Origin: Marisediminitalea alba
GTDB lineage: Bacteria; Pseudomonadota; Gammaproteobacteria; Enterobacterales; Alteromonadaceae
Assembly: GCF_002993365.1 (NCBI RefSeq)
Contig: NZ_PVNP01000220.1
Coordinates: forward strand, 1,261-65,260
DNA: 64,000 bases
Direction: 5' to 3'
This document shows positions 42,569 through 52,244 of the stretch, piece by piece. The notes under the pieces were generated by a model, which worked only from the letters and a program-made list of their open reading frames with translations, had not been told where the DNA came from and searched no databases. The translations under genes and the position numbers were made by a program. Every line of letters begins with the position of its first letter. Position 1 is the first letter of the stretch.

Positions 42569-43132
42569 ATGCATAATTTAACTCTGTGCAAAACCGAATC
42601 TATTGATACGCTCGCTCATCCGGATATCTATGAGCATGTTGAGTTAGCATCTTCCGCGCTGAGTATTTTTACCGATTTTCATGATCACCAACCGCTGGTG
42701 ATTGATGGCAACGTAAAAGCCGTAGAGCTGGAAAAACTGATGCGTCAGTCTCACGTTAAAATGAAACTGGTGCTCGACCAGCGTGAACAGTTTGTTGGTA
42801 TAGTCACGTTTGCTGATATTACAGAGCAGAAAATACTACAACGGGTAGTTCAATTGGGAATACCGCGGTCGGAGCTGCTGGTGGTGGATATGATGCAACC
42901 TAAATCCCTATTGCAGGCATTCGACTACAACGAGCTTAAACTGTCGAGCGTGTCTGACGTAGTGAACGCCTTGCGCGAGAATGGTGCGATGCATTGCCTC
43001 GTGATTGATAAGGTGGCCCATGAAATTCGTGGTGTAATCAGCGTGAGCGACATCGCCCGCATCTTGCGGATCCCACTGGATATTCAATTCCAGCCTTCCT
43101 TTGCGGCACTTTCACATATCATTGCCGCCTAA
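42569..43132 (+). CDS. Protein with paired CBS domains
   Basis: The ATG follows AAAGAGGA and gives 187 residues. Two CBS-like units are visible: ALSIFTDFHDHQPLVID with KLVLDQREQFVGIVTFADITEQKIL, and VSDVVNALRENGAMHCLVID with IRGVISVSDIARILRIPL. Such pairs (Bateman modules) bind adenosyl ligands and regulate partners. No catalytic domain is attached, so it is a stand-alone module with an unknown partner. Confidence 0.82.
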   Translation: MHNLTLCKTESIDTLAHPDIYEHVELASSALSIFTDFHDHQPLVIDGNVKAVELEKLMRQSHVKMKLVLDQREQFVGIVTFADITEQKILQRVVQLGIPRSELLVVDMMQPKSLLQAFDYNELKLSSVSDVVNALRENGAMHCLVIDKVAHEIRGVISVSDIARILRIPLDIQFQPSFAALSHIIAA

Positions 43133-43219
43133 TCATTCCTTACCTGTTCGCGACAACCCTGTGTCGCGGCAGGCATGTTTTTGCTAAACTGGAAGGAGGT
43201 TCGCTTACGGAGTGACAAT

Positions 43220-43660
43220 ATGGATATCAGGTACATTAAACAGCACGGTGATTTTGCCTTAACCATGGTAAATGACATTGTGTTGGTGAATGCCAAGGGT
43301 CCATGGAACACCGAGTGTGTGGAAAACTTCGGCCTGACCTATGCCGGCACGGTGTATAAAAGTGGCATGCTACGCTGGGCCGACATTGTTGTGCTTGATG
43401 GTGAAAGCCTGTTAGTGCCGGAAGCAGAGCGCGCGCTCACTGAGCGTATCGGCAGAGCAATAGCCGCCGGGCTCGTGCAGGTTTATATTGTTACCGAAAA
43501 GTCACGGACGGCGGCCACCTCCGTAAGGCAAATCAAAAAACTCTACGAGCCCTATAATATCCGTGTGGAGTATGTCACTGAACTGGATATGGCGATTGAG
43601 CTTGCCGGCCAAGCAGATTTTGCGGCTGATGCACAACAGATCCGGGCGTTTTTTGCCTGA
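43220..43660 (+). CDS. Small STAS-like protein of unknown function
   Basis: From the ATG after AGTGACAAT this gives 146 residues. The alternating pattern (FALTMVNDIVLVNAKGPWNTECVENF, WADIVVLDGESLLVPEA, LVQVYIVTEKSRTAATSVRQIKKLY) resembles STAS-type regulatory domains seen in small proteobacterial proteins. The family is not certain. It follows the CBS-domain gene on the same strand by about 90 bases. Confidence 0.6.
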   Translation: MDIRYIKQHGDFALTMVNDIVLVNAKGPWNTECVENFGLTYAGTVYKSGMLRWADIVVLDGESLLVPEAERALTERIGRAIAAGLVQVYIVTEKSRTAATSVRQIKKLYEPYNIRVEYVTELDMAIELAGQADFAADAQQIRAFFA

Positions 43661-43707
43661 CTCAATTACCAACCTCTAACTGCATTATCTAAAACCCGCT
43701 AAGCCGG

Positions 43708-44316
43708 TTAATTCCACTTTCTGAAAAAAACATTGAACAGTTTCGGGGCTTCCTCACGTATAGAAAAGCTGTCGGGGTTTTCCAGATATTCCATGGCAAT
43801 ACCGCGTATGAAACAACTAAGTGCCAGAGTTAGTGTCTTAGGATCCAGGTCAGCCGATAAGGTGCCTCGGGACTGTGCTTTTTCGAAAAATTTTGACAGG
43901 ACTTCACTCTTTTCCCGACGGGCGTCAATGGTTCGTTCCTGGCATACCTGCAGACTGCCGGTGTAGTCACATTTTAGCAAGAAAAGTGAAAGCACACGGC
44001 GCAGGTACAGGTCATCTTCTATACGGGTGACCATCTCAATGCAGTAGCTTTTGAGACTTTCGAGCGGGTCATCGTCGGTATTCTCCAGCCCGTCTACTAA
44101 GTCTTGTATAAACGGGCGATGAAGCTCATCGTGAAGGGCCATAAAGATGTCAGTTTTGTTTTTGAAATGCCAGTAAACGGCGCCCCGGGTAACATTTGCT
44201 GCTTTAGCAATTTGTTCTAACGTTGCCCGCGCTACGCCTTTTTCGGTAAAGACGTCTACTGCAGCTTCCAGAATGGCATTTCTGGTTTGTTCGGCTTCTT
44301 CTTTCGTTCGTCGCAT
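43708..44316 (-). CDS. acrR: TetR-family repressor of multidrug efflux (AcrR type)
   Basis: Starting at MRRTKEEAEQTRNAIL gives 202 residues aligned with AcrR; an upstream in-frame ATG would sit inside the operator. The N-terminal helix-turn-helix (about 10-55) reads AVDVFTEKGVARATLEQIAKAANVTRGAVYWHFKNKTDIF. It should repress acrAB, transcribed away from it, and be released by toxic hydrophobic compounds. An AcrR-like palindrome lies in the shared promoter region. Confidence 0.9.
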   Translation of the reverse strand: MRRTKEEAEQTRNAILEAAVDVFTEKGVARATLEQIAKAANVTRGAVYWHFKNKTDIFMALHDELHRPFIQDLVDGLENTDDDPLESLKSYCIEMVTRIEDDLYLRRVLSLFLLKCDYTGSLQVCQERTIDARREKSEVLSKFFEKAQSRGTLSADLDPKTLTLALSCFIRGIAMEYLENPDSFSIREEAPKLFNVFFRKWN

Positions 44317-44344
44317 ATTCTGACTTTTTGGACTGATTGACAAC

Positions 44345-44362
44345 ATACATACATGAATGTAT
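44345..44362. promoter_or_regulatory. AcrR-type operator
   Basis: ATACAT and ATGTAT form an inverted repeat around ACATGA, within CATACATACATGAATGTATT. It closely resembles the acrAB operator of E. coli as I remember it and sits between the divergent acrR and acrA genes, 28 bases before the acrR start. Confidence 0.75.
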
Positions 44363-44441
44363 TTTAAACTATAACTTAAAGAGCCTTTTGTCCAGTATTC
44401 CTGTCAAGTAGTCCTCAGGAACCATTAAAGTAAAAGTATTT

Positions 44442-45566
44442 ATGATCAAAAAATTGGTAATAGCAGCAATATCGATTATTGCAATATCAGGTTGTTCACA
44501 GGAACCTGCTCCTCAAGCCGCTGGTGGTGGCCAGCAGCCGCCTCCTACTGTTTCTGTTCTCGAGGTTGCCCTGCAGCCCGTTGAAAATACCGTTACTTTA
44601 CCGGGTCGCGTAAGCCCGCTGCGGCAGTCGCAGGTGCGTCCACAGGTAGAAGGTGTTATCACCGAACGCTTGTTTGAAGAAGGCGCGTTTGTGGAAAAAG
44701 GCCAGCAGTTGTATCAGATTGATGATTCACGCTACGCCGCTCAGTTAGCCAGCGCTAAGGCCGACGTTAAAAGCGCCGAAGCCAATCGTAAAACGCTGGA
44801 AGCCCGGGCAGAACGCTATAAAGGACTGTTGGACAAAAACGCAGTAAGTCAGCAGGAGTATGACGATGCCATTGCCCAGGCCGAGCAGGCCGATGCGCAA
44901 ATCAGCGTGGCGAAAGCGGCGGTAGAACTTGCTCAGGTGGACCTTGATTTCACTAAGGTGTATGCACCGATCAGCGGCCAGATTAGCCGTTCATACATGA
45001 CAGTGGGTGCATTGGTGACCTCTAACCAGACGCAGCAACTGGCAACTATTACCCAGTTAGACCCCATTTATGTGGATATGCAGCAATCCGGTAAAGGTGT
45101 TCTAAAACTGCGTCGCGCCATGCAGGAAAGTGGCACGTTGCCAGTGACTTTAGTGCTAGATGACATGACCGGCGAAAGTTATGAGCACACCGGCGAACTG
45201 AAATTTTCAGAAGTGACTGTTGATGAAACCACCGGTGCAGTTGCTCTGCGTGCCGAGTTCCCTAACCCTGACTCACTGTTAATGCCAGGTATGTTTACGA
45301 AAGCCCGGGTGAATATCTCCAATACCCAGGAGATACTGGTGCCTCAGCGTGCCGCTACGCGCCAGCCTGACACCTCGCTTTCAGTGATGGTTGTTAATGC
45401 TGAGAATAAAGTTGAAGCGCGCACCATTACCATTGCCGGTAGTTACGGCGATCAGTACATCGTAACCAGTGGTGTCGCAGCTGGCGATAAAGTGATTGTT
45501 GCCGGTTACCAGAAGGTAAAACCGGGTGCTCAGGTCAATACCAAGCCATGGCAGCCTCAGGGCTAA
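44442..45566 (+). CDS. acrA: RND efflux periplasmic adaptor (AcrA/MexA type)
   Basis: This 374-residue lipoprotein has the lipobox ISGC near residue 19, a biotinyl-lipoyl-like motif (GRVSPLRQSQVRPQVEGVITERLFEEGAFVEKGQQLYQID), a helical hairpin (about 95-170), the second lipoyl half (VYAPISGQISRSYMTVGALVT) and beta-barrel and membrane-proximal domains. It links the RND pump to an outer-membrane channel. No tolC-like gene is in the window, so the channel must be encoded elsewhere. The pump gene follows after 32 bases. Confidence 0.93.
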   Translation: MIKKLVIAAISIIAISGCSQEPAPQAAGGGQQPPPTVSVLEVALQPVENTVTLPGRVSPLRQSQVRPQVEGVITERLFEEGAFVEKGQQLYQIDDSRYAAQLASAKADVKSAEANRKTLEARAERYKGLLDKNAVSQQEYDDAIAQAEQADAQISVAKAAVELAQVDLDFTKVYAPISGQISRSYMTVGALVTSNQTQQLATITQLDPIYVDMQQSGKGVLKLRRAMQESGTLPVTLVLDDMTGESYEHTGELKFSEVTVDETTGAVALRAEFPNPDSLLMPGMFTKARVNISNTQEILVPQRAATRQPDTSLSVMVVNAENKVEARTITIAGSYGDQYIVTSGVAAGDKVIVAGYQKVKPGAQVNTKPWQPQG

Positions 45567-45598
45567 CGCGCGTTAACTAATTCAGGAAATCATCTTAT

Positions 45599-48500
45599 AT
45601 GGCACGTTTTTTTATAGACCGCCCGGTGTTTGCCTGGGTACTTGCTATCATCGTTATGATGGCGGGTATTCTGTCAATTAGCGGGCTTCCCATTGAGCAG
45701 TACCCCAAGGTTGCGCCGCCGTCGGTGACGATCAGCGCCGCTTATCCCGGGGCTTCGGCCGAAACCATCGAAAATACGGTAACCCAGGTCATCGAACAGA
45801 GTCTGACCGGTATCGACAACTTACGCTATTTCATTTCCAGTAGTGAAAATGCACGGATGTCGATTACCCTGACCTTCGAGCCCGGAACCGACCCCGATAT
45901 TGCGCAGGTACAAACGCAGAACAAGTTGCAGTCGTCCATGTCGTTGCTGCCAACCCAGGTGCAACAGCAGGGCGTAACCGTAAACAAGTCCAATGATGCC
46001 TTTGCGGTGGTCGTTGGCTTTTATTCCAAAGACGGCAGCCTCTCTCAGTTTGACCTGAGTGATATGCTGGTGTCGCAGTTTCAGGATCAGATTGCCCGGG
46101 TAAATGGGGTGGGTAACCTGCGGGTGTTTGGTGCGCAGCGCTCCATGCGTATCTGGCTGGATCCCGACAAGTTGTACAGCTATAACCTGACGCCGGTAGA
46201 TGTGCGGGCGGCAGTACAAACCCAGAATACTGATATCTCAGCAGGCCAGCTCGGCGGAATGCCAGCAGTTGAAGGTCAGCAAATCAACGCTACCATCACC
46301 GCTCAGTCGTTATTAAAAACCGCTGAAGACTTTGAGAATATAGTACTCAGAGTAAATACCGATGGTTCTCAGGTGCGTTTAAGAGACGTAGCTAAGGTTG
46401 AGCTTGGTTCTGAGAACTACAGTTATATTGCCCGTTACAAGCGCCGTCCTGCATCGGGTATGGCGGTCAGTCTGGCCAGTGGTGCCAACGCGCTGGATAC
46501 CATTGAGGCGGTTAAAAAGCGGGTGGAAGAACTGGCGGTTAACCTGCCTGACAGCGTTGAAATTGTATATCCGGTAGACTCGTCACCGTTTATCAAGCTG
46601 TCGATTACCTCGGTGGTGAAAACCCTGGTTGAAGCGGTGGTGCTGGTATTCTTCGTGATGCTGTTATTCCTGCAAAACTGGCGTGCAACGCTGGTTCCCA
46701 CTATTGCCGTACCGGTAGTACTGTTGGGTACCTTTGCCGTACTTTATGCCTTTGGTTTCAGTATCAACGTACTGACCATGTTTGCAATGGTACTGGCTAT
46801 CGGCCTGTTGGTGGATGATGCCATTGTGGTGGTTGAAAACGTAGAGCGTCTGATGGAAGAAGAAGGCCTCGACGCCAAAGAGGCTACCAAGAAATCCATG
46901 ACGCAAATCTCCAGCGCGCTGGTGGGGATAGCGGTAGTGCTGTCTACAGTATTTGTCCCTATGGCGTTCTTTAGCGGCTCGGCCGGTTCTATTTATCGTC
47001 AGTTCTCTATCACTATTGTATCAGCGATGACCTTCTCGGTACTGGTAGCGATTATCCTTTCGCCAACCCTGTGTGTGGCCCTGCTGCGCAGAGAAGACGT
47101 TGAGAACAAAAAAGACAAAGGCTTTTTTGGCTGGTTCAACCGGGTGTTTAACAAAGGCCGCGACAACTACGGCAATATTTCTACCGGTATTGCGCATCGC
47201 GTAAAACGTTCGCTGTTGGTTTATGGTCTGTTGGTTGCGGGCATGGGCGCTATTTTCACCCAGCTGCCGGGCGCGTTCCTGCCGGATGAAGATCAGGGCA
47301 ACATTATGGTGCTGGTTAACGCGCCGGCCGGTGCTACTGCTGGTCGTACGCTGGAATCAGTGAAAAAGGTCGAAGACTTCTTCCTTGAGCAAAAAAGCGA
47401 AGCGGTTAAAGATATCTTTACCATTGTTGGCTTCAGTTTTGCCGGCGCGGCACAGAACTCAGGTATGGGCTTTGTGCACCTGGTTGACTGGGAAAAACGT
47501 GACGAATCACAGAGTGCGTTCTCGATTATCGGTCAGGCCTTTGGTGCGTTATCACAAATTCAGGATGCCAGCGTCTTCCCCATTTTACCGCCGCCTATTC
47601 GTGAGCTGGGTAACGCTACTGGTTTTGACTTCCAGTTAGTTGACCGCGCCGGTAATGGTCATGAGGCATTAATGAATGCGCGGAATCAATTCCTTGGCAT
47701 GGCCGCACAGAGTCCGAAGCTGGTGGGTGTGCGTCCTAATGGTCTGAGCGATGTGCCGGAATTTAAGGTTAATATCGACAATGAGAAAGCGTCTGCGTTA
47801 GGGCTGTCACTGAGTGATATCAACAATACACTGAGCATTGCCTGGGGTTCTGCATACGTAAACGACTTTATCGACAGAGGCCGAATTAAGCGGGTTTACA
47901 TGCAGGCTGATGCACCGTACCGGATGGATCCGGAAGATCTGGACAAGTGGTTTGTGCGCAATAACGAAGGCGACATGGTGGCGTTCAGCGCGTTCTCTAC
48001 CGTTGAATGGAACTACGGTTCACCCAAGCTTGAGCGTTTCAATGGTATTTCCTCAGTGAACATTCAGGGTAGTCCGGCTGAAGGCATTTCTACCGGTGAA
48101 GCCATGGCCGAAGCCGAACGTTTAGTGGGTCAGCTACCGCCGGGCTTTGGTCTGGAATGGTCTGGCATGTCTTATGAAGAGCAGGCGGCTGGTTCACAAG
48201 CACCGATGCTTTATGCACTGTCTATTATCGTGGTGTTCCTGTGTCTGGCAGCGCTTTATGAAAGTTGGGTTGTGCCTTTTGCCGTATTACTGGTAGTGCC
48301 TTTAGGTATCTTCGGTTCGGTAGTGGCTGCGTACATCTTTGGCTTGCCGAATGACGTGTATTTACAGGTTGCCTTCCTGACTACCGTGGGGCTGGCTTCT
48401 AAGAATGCTATTCTGATTGTGGAATTCGCCAAAGAACTCTACGACAACGGTACACCTATATTTGAAGCTGCGATCACAGCGGCGGAACAGCGTTTCCGGC

Positions 48501-48724
48501 CGATACTGATGACCTCAATGGCGTTTATTCTGGGTGTAACGCCGCTGGCAATTGCTACCGGTGCTGGCTCTGAAAGTCAGAACGCTATTGGTATCGCCGT
48601 GATGGGCGGGATGTTTGCCGCAACTTTCCTGGCGATCTTCTTCGTGCCTATGTTCTACGTAATGGTAGTTAAGTGGTTTGGCGCTAAGCGTCATCCACAC
48701 GAGGAATACAGCAAAGAAAGCTAA
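45599..48724 (+). CDS. acrB: RND multidrug efflux pump (AcrB/MexB type, HAE1 family)
   Basis: At 1041 residues this is a full-length HAE1 pump: MARFFIDRPVFAWVLAIIVMMAGILSI start, the first porter repeat, the proton-relay helix VLAIGLLVDDAIVVVENVERLMEEEG with the DD pair (about 407-408), FLPDEDQGNIMVLVNAP near 560, a relay lysine region in GLASKNAILIVEFAKELYDNG, and 12 membrane helices. It exports drugs and other amphiphiles using the proton gradient. It forms the acrAB operon, repressed by AcrR, and ends in a strong terminator. Confidence 0.95.
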   Translation: MARFFIDRPVFAWVLAIIVMMAGILSISGLPIEQYPKVAPPSVTISAAYPGASAETIENTVTQVIEQSLTGIDNLRYFISSSENARMSITLTFEPGTDPDIAQVQTQNKLQSSMSLLPTQVQQQGVTVNKSNDAFAVVVGFYSKDGSLSQFDLSDMLVSQFQDQIARVNGVGNLRVFGAQRSMRIWLDPDKLYSYNLTPVDVRAAVQTQNTDISAGQLGGMPAVEGQQINATITAQSLLKTAEDFENIVLRVNTDGSQVRLRDVAKVELGSENYSYIARYKRRPASGMAVSLASGANALDTIEAVKKRVEELAVNLPDSVEIVYPVDSSPFIKLSITSVVKTLVEAVVLVFFVMLLFLQNWRATLVPTIAVPVVLLGTFAVLYAFGFSINVLTMFAMVLAIGLLVDDAIVVVENVERLMEEEGLDAKEATKKSMTQISSALVGIAVVLSTVFVPMAFFSGSAGSIYRQFSITIVSAMTFSVLVAIILSPTLCVALLRREDVENKKDKGFFGWFNRVFNKGRDNYGNISTGIAHRVKRSLLVYGLLVAGMGAIFTQLPGAFLPDEDQGNIMVLVNAPAGATAGRTLESVKKVEDFFLEQKSEAVKDIFTIVGFSFAGAAQNSGMGFVHLVDWEKRDESQSAFSIIGQAFGALSQIQDASVFPILPPPIRELGNATGFDFQLVDRAGNGHEALMNARNQFLGMAAQSPKLVGVRPNGLSDVPEFKVNIDNEKASALGLSLSDINNTLSIAWGSAYVNDFIDRGRIKRVYMQADAPYRMDPEDLDKWFVRNNEGDMVAFSAFSTVEWNYGSPKLERFNGISSVNIQGSPAEGISTGEAMAEAERLVGQLPPGFGLEWSGMSYEEQAAGSQAPMLYALSIIVVFLCLAALYESWVVPFAVLLVVPLGIFGSVVAAYIFGLPNDVYLQVAFLTTVGLASKNAILIVEFAKELYDNGTPIFEAAITAAEQRFRPILMTSMAFILGVTPLAIATGAGSESQNAIGIAVMGGMFAATFLAIFFVPMFYVMVVKWFGAKRHPHEEYSKES

Positions 48725-48745
48725 ACTTACAGCTTGTTACGATAG

Positions 48746-48770
48746 AAACCCCGCTCCGAGCGGGGTTTTT
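48746..48770 (+). terminator. Intrinsic terminator of acrAB
   Basis: ACCCCGCTC and GAGCGGGGT pair around a small loop and are followed by TTTTTTGTTTTT, 20 bases after the acrB stop codon. Confidence 0.92.
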
Positions 48771-48905
48771 TGTTTTTGCCGCCAGGTAGCATTAGTGTGA
48801 AATTCAGCCCGCAAAGTCCAACCAGATCAAAGTTAGACCACTTGCTTATATGATTGGGCAGCAACTGTGGCATTATGAAGTGAGTTGAGATTGGGAGTTG
48901 GAACT

Positions 48906-50786
48906 ATGACCGTTGCTCTGCCGCCGCGACCGGACTGGTCGCATCTGATCAAGTCAGGTAGCCGGGTATTTGTTGGTGGGAATGCCGGAGTGCCCTATGC
49001 ACTCATTGATGATTTAATTAAGCACAGTAAAGGGTTCAGCGATATTGAACTGGTGCATATGCTGGCGCTTGGCGATACCCGCTGGGCAAAAGAAGAATAC
49101 CGGCAGCTGTTTAAGGTAAATACCTTTTTTATTCAGGGCGATGAAATTCGCCGCGCAGTGGATGAAGGCCGGGCCGATTATACGCCCGTGTTTTTATCTG
49201 AAATGTCGAGTCTGTTCAGCGATGGTACCTTGCCGCTGGATGCTGCGCTGGTTACGGTAAGTCCACCGGACGAGTTTGGCTATTGTTCGCTAGGCGTGTC
49301 GGTAGACATCTCCATGTCGGCGGTACGTAATGCCACCATCGCTATTGCCCAGATAAACCCGCAAATGCCGCGCACGGCTGGTCACTCTTTTATACACATC
49401 AGCGAATTTACTGCCTGTATCGAAGCCGATGAACCTTTGCAGGCTATTGAAGCACCGGCTATCGACAGCGTGACTGAACGGATTGGCCAGTACGTGGCGA
49501 TGCTGGTGGAAGACGGCGCCACGTTGCAGTTTGGCGTAGGTAAGATTCCCAGCGCCACATTAAAGTACCTCCAGCGTCATAAAGATTTGGGGATCCATAG
49601 TGAAATGCTGTCAGACAGTATTATGGATATCATTGCATCGGGGGCCATTACTAACCGCAAGAAAACCTTTCACCCCGGCAAAATCGTGACCAGTTTTTGT
49701 ATGGGCAGTGAGCGCCTGTATAAGTTTGTCCACAATAATCCGCATATTGAATTTTACCCCAGCAGCTATGTGAACAAGCCCACCAATATTGCCAAAAACG
49801 ACAATATGATTTCCATTAACAGTGCGCTGGAGGTGGATTTAACCGGGCAGGTGGTAGCCGACTCGCTGGGCTACGATTTTTACAGCGGCATTGGCGGGCA
49901 GGTGGACTTTGTGTCGGGCGCGTCGATGAGTAAAGGCGGCAAACCCATTATTGCAATGCCTTCAACGGCGCAGAATGAAACCGTGTCGCGCATCGTTCCG
50001 TGCATTGCCGAAGGCGCCGGGGTAACCACTTCCCGAGGCAATGTACATTACATTGTTACGGAATATGGCATTGCCTCGCTACGAGGCAAAAGTATTCGTG
50101 AGCGGGCGCTGGAGCTTATCCGCGTGGCTCATCCTAAATTTCGCGCCCACCTGCTTGCCGAGGTGCGTAAAAACTACTGGGTTCCGCATTTTCAGCAAAA
50201 GTACCCCACGGATATTCCGGAGCTGGGCGCTATCCAGCTGCAGAAAATGGTTATTCAGGGCGAGACCTTTTACCTGCGGCCGTTGAATCCGGCCGATGAG
50301 CGACGCCTACAGGAGTTTTTCTATTCGCATACCAAGGAAACCCTGCGCTTACGCTATAACTACGACCCCAAACAAATGTCGCGGGAGAAGTCCTGTAACC
50401 TGGTCAGTGTCGATCAGAACTCCGATGCGGCGCTGTGTATTGTGCGTCAGGAAGGCTCGCGGATCACCATCCATGCGGTGGGGCGTTTTTATTATAACGA
50501 GCACGATAACTCCTGTGAGGCGGCCTTTGTTACCCGCGAAACGCAGCAGGGTAAAGGGATGGGCAGCCGTTTGCTGATCAAGCTTATCGACATTGCCCGT
50601 AAGCGGAAAATCAATAAGATGCTGGCGTTTTGCCGGGCCGATAATAAACCCATGATTGCCATTTTCGAACATCACGGATTCAAGCGCCTGTTTAGTGGCG
50701 ACCCCAGTGAGGTGGAGTTGGAATTGCCGCTGCAGGAACCCGAAGCAGCGGAAGGGGCGGAACAGGAGACAGAAAATGACCATTAA
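48906..50786 (+). CDS. Acetyl-CoA hydrolase/transferase fused to a GNAT acetyltransferase
   Basis: Starting at the ATG after GGGAGTTGGAACT gives 626 residues. Residues 1 to about 430 follow acetyl-CoA hydrolase/CoA-transferase proteins: LHMLALGD-like VHMLALGD, VSPPDEFGYCSLGVSVD, GIHSEMLSD with the probable catalytic glutamate, and GGQVDFVSGASMSKGGKPIIAMPS. Residues about 455-600 are a GNAT domain: FYLRPLNPADERRLQEFF, then AAFVTRETQQGKGMGSRLLIKLI with the acetyl-CoA loop. The C-terminus is acidic. The fusion may generate or sense acyl-CoA and acylate a target. Its stop overlaps the start of a histone-deacetylase-family gene by 11 bases. Confidence 0.88.
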   Translation: MTVALPPRPDWSHLIKSGSRVFVGGNAGVPYALIDDLIKHSKGFSDIELVHMLALGDTRWAKEEYRQLFKVNTFFIQGDEIRRAVDEGRADYTPVFLSEMSSLFSDGTLPLDAALVTVSPPDEFGYCSLGVSVDISMSAVRNATIAIAQINPQMPRTAGHSFIHISEFTACIEADEPLQAIEAPAIDSVTERIGQYVAMLVEDGATLQFGVGKIPSATLKYLQRHKDLGIHSEMLSDSIMDIIASGAITNRKKTFHPGKIVTSFCMGSERLYKFVHNNPHIEFYPSSYVNKPTNIAKNDNMISINSALEVDLTGQVVADSLGYDFYSGIGGQVDFVSGASMSKGGKPIIAMPSTAQNETVSRIVPCIAEGAGVTTSRGNVHYIVTEYGIASLRGKSIRERALELIRVAHPKFRAHLLAEVRKNYWVPHFQQKYPTDIPELGAIQLQKMVIQGETFYLRPLNPADERRLQEFFYSHTKETLRLRYNYDPKQMSREKSCNLVSVDQNSDAALCIVRQEGSRITIHAVGRFYYNEHDNSCEAAFVTRETQQGKGMGSRLLIKLIDIARKRKINKMLAFCRADNKPMIAIFEHHGFKRLFSGDPSEVELELPLQEPEAAEGAEQETENDH

Positions 50787-51708
50787 AATTTATCGCGGTA
50801 GAGATTGCGTGCATCACGATGTGTCTTCTGAGCACCCGGAAAACCCCGACCGCCTGTACGCTATAGACGATCAGTTGTTGTCCTCCGGTCTGGAAATGAT
50901 TTGCCAGCACGGTGATGCCAAACAGGTCAAACGGGAAAATTTAGCACTGGCTCACGATCCTTATTACGTTGATAGTATCTTCCAGCGTTCGCCGCGCACC
51001 GGCGTGATCTGGCTGGAGCAAGACACCGGCATGACGCCGATTACCTTAAGTGCTGCATTGTACGCGGCTGGTGCAGGCTGCGATGCGGTAGACTGGGTAA
51101 TGGAAGGAGAAGATCGCCAGGCCTTTTGTGCGGTGCGTCCGCCGGGTCATCACGCAGAATACGACAATGCCATGGGCTTTTGTTTGTTTAACAATATTGC
51201 TGTGGCGGCTCGCTATGCCCTCAAGCACTATGAACTGTCGCGCGTGGCCATTATCGACTTTGATGTACACCATGGTAACGGCACCGAAAATATCATTGCC
51301 GGGGACAAACAAATTTTAATGTGCTCCTCCTTTCAGCATCCGTTTTACCCGCACTCCGGTCATCCGGTATCGGCCAGCAATATACTCAGTGCGCCACTGA
51401 AAGCCGGTGCAACCGGTGAAGAGTTCCGCGAAAAAGTAAATTACTGGTTTGATGCGTTGCGTAATTTTATGCCTGAGCTCATTTTAATCAGCGCCGGGTT
51501 TGACGCCCACGCTGAGGATGCCATGGGGCAGTTGCGCCTGCGCGAAGATGACTATCACTGGGTAAGCAAGCAACTTCGCAATGTGGCCGATGACGTCTGC
51601 CACGGACGAATAGTGAGTATGCTGGAAGGTGGTTACAACCAGAGTGCTCTAGGGCGCAGTGTGGTGGCGCATATCAAAGGCTTACACGGTGACGAGCAGA
51701 GTCACTGA
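50776..51708 (+). CDS. Histone deacetylase-family (acetoin utilisation-like) hydrolase
   Basis: The 310-residue protein has the zinc-dependent deacetylase core: RPPGHHAEYDNAMGFCLFNNIAVAARYAL with the catalytic histidine pair, VAIIDFDVHHGNGTENI with zinc-binding D and H, ILISAGFDAHAEDAMGQLRL with another zinc aspartate, and VSMLEGGYNQSALG. Bacterial relatives remove acyl groups from lysine, polyamines or other amines. It starts inside the end of the CoA-transferase/GNAT gene, so the two are made together. This suggests an acylation/deacylation pair, which is inference. Confidence 0.9.
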   Translation: MTIKIYRGRDCVHHDVSSEHPENPDRLYAIDDQLLSSGLEMICQHGDAKQVKRENLALAHDPYYVDSIFQRSPRTGVIWLEQDTGMTPITLSAALYAAGAGCDAVDWVMEGEDRQAFCAVRPPGHHAEYDNAMGFCLFNNIAVAARYALKHYELSRVAIIDFDVHHGNGTENIIAGDKQILMCSSFQHPFYPHSGHPVSASNILSAPLKAGATGEEFREKVNYWFDALRNFMPELILISAGFDAHAEDAMGQLRLREDDYHWVSKQLRNVADDVCHGRIVSMLEGGYNQSALGRSVVAHIKGLHGDEQSH

Positions 51709-51716
51709 GGCACGGC

Positions 51717-52244
51717 TTATACGGCGCAGAAGCAGCCTTTTACATCGCTGTTGATACTGGCGCCGTAGTATTCGGCTGAGGTGGCGGCTTGTTTAATCTG
51801 ACTCACCAGGTTTGCGCCGGTAAAGCAGCCGTAACCAACGGCATAGGGCCCAAGGTAGCGCAGCTGCCCGGCGTTATCGACCACGGCCAGGGCCGGATAA
51901 TGATCCACATATCGGCTCAGCGCCGGATGCTCAGCTAACGACAGTTGCTTAAGCTGATAGCCTTCATGTGCCAATTCACCGGATAGTTCCTCACGATGGG
52001 GTTCAGTGAGCTTATCGCAATAGCACTTGCCGCTGGAAACCATATGCACCAGCGTGCCCGGCGTTACTCCAGCCTGACTTAATGCGTTGGCAAAGTCGTT
52101 ATCAAATTGCGGGTTACTGGCCGCCTGGGCCAGTAACATGGATGGATCGAAGGGTTTTATCTGATTAACGCTGGCGAAGCCGAGCAGGCTCAGAATGCCG
52201 AGCGCCCATACCACAACAATCAGTACGATAGTGCGTTGGCTCAT
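51717..52244 (-). CDS. Membrane-anchored protein of unknown function, thioredoxin-like pattern
   Basis: This 175-residue protein has one N-terminal membrane helix (IVLIVVVWALGILSLLGFA) and a periplasmic part. GKCYCDKLTEPHREEL, YPALAVVDNAGQLRYLGPYAVGYGCF and a C-terminal CFC suggest a thioredoxin-like fold with an unusual CxC pair. It may belong to a DUF6436-like family, but I am not certain. Its start codon overlaps the chemoreceptor stop upstream (TAATG), so the two are cotranscribed. Confidence 0.65.
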   Translation of the reverse strand: MSQRTIVLIVVVWALGILSLLGFASVNQIKPFDPSMLLAQAASNPQFDNDFANALSQAGVTPGTLVHMVSSGKCYCDKLTEPHREELSGELAHEGYQLKQLSLAEHPALSRYVDHYPALAVVDNAGQLRYLGPYAVGYGCFTGANLVSQIKQAATSAEYYGASINSDVKGCFCAV

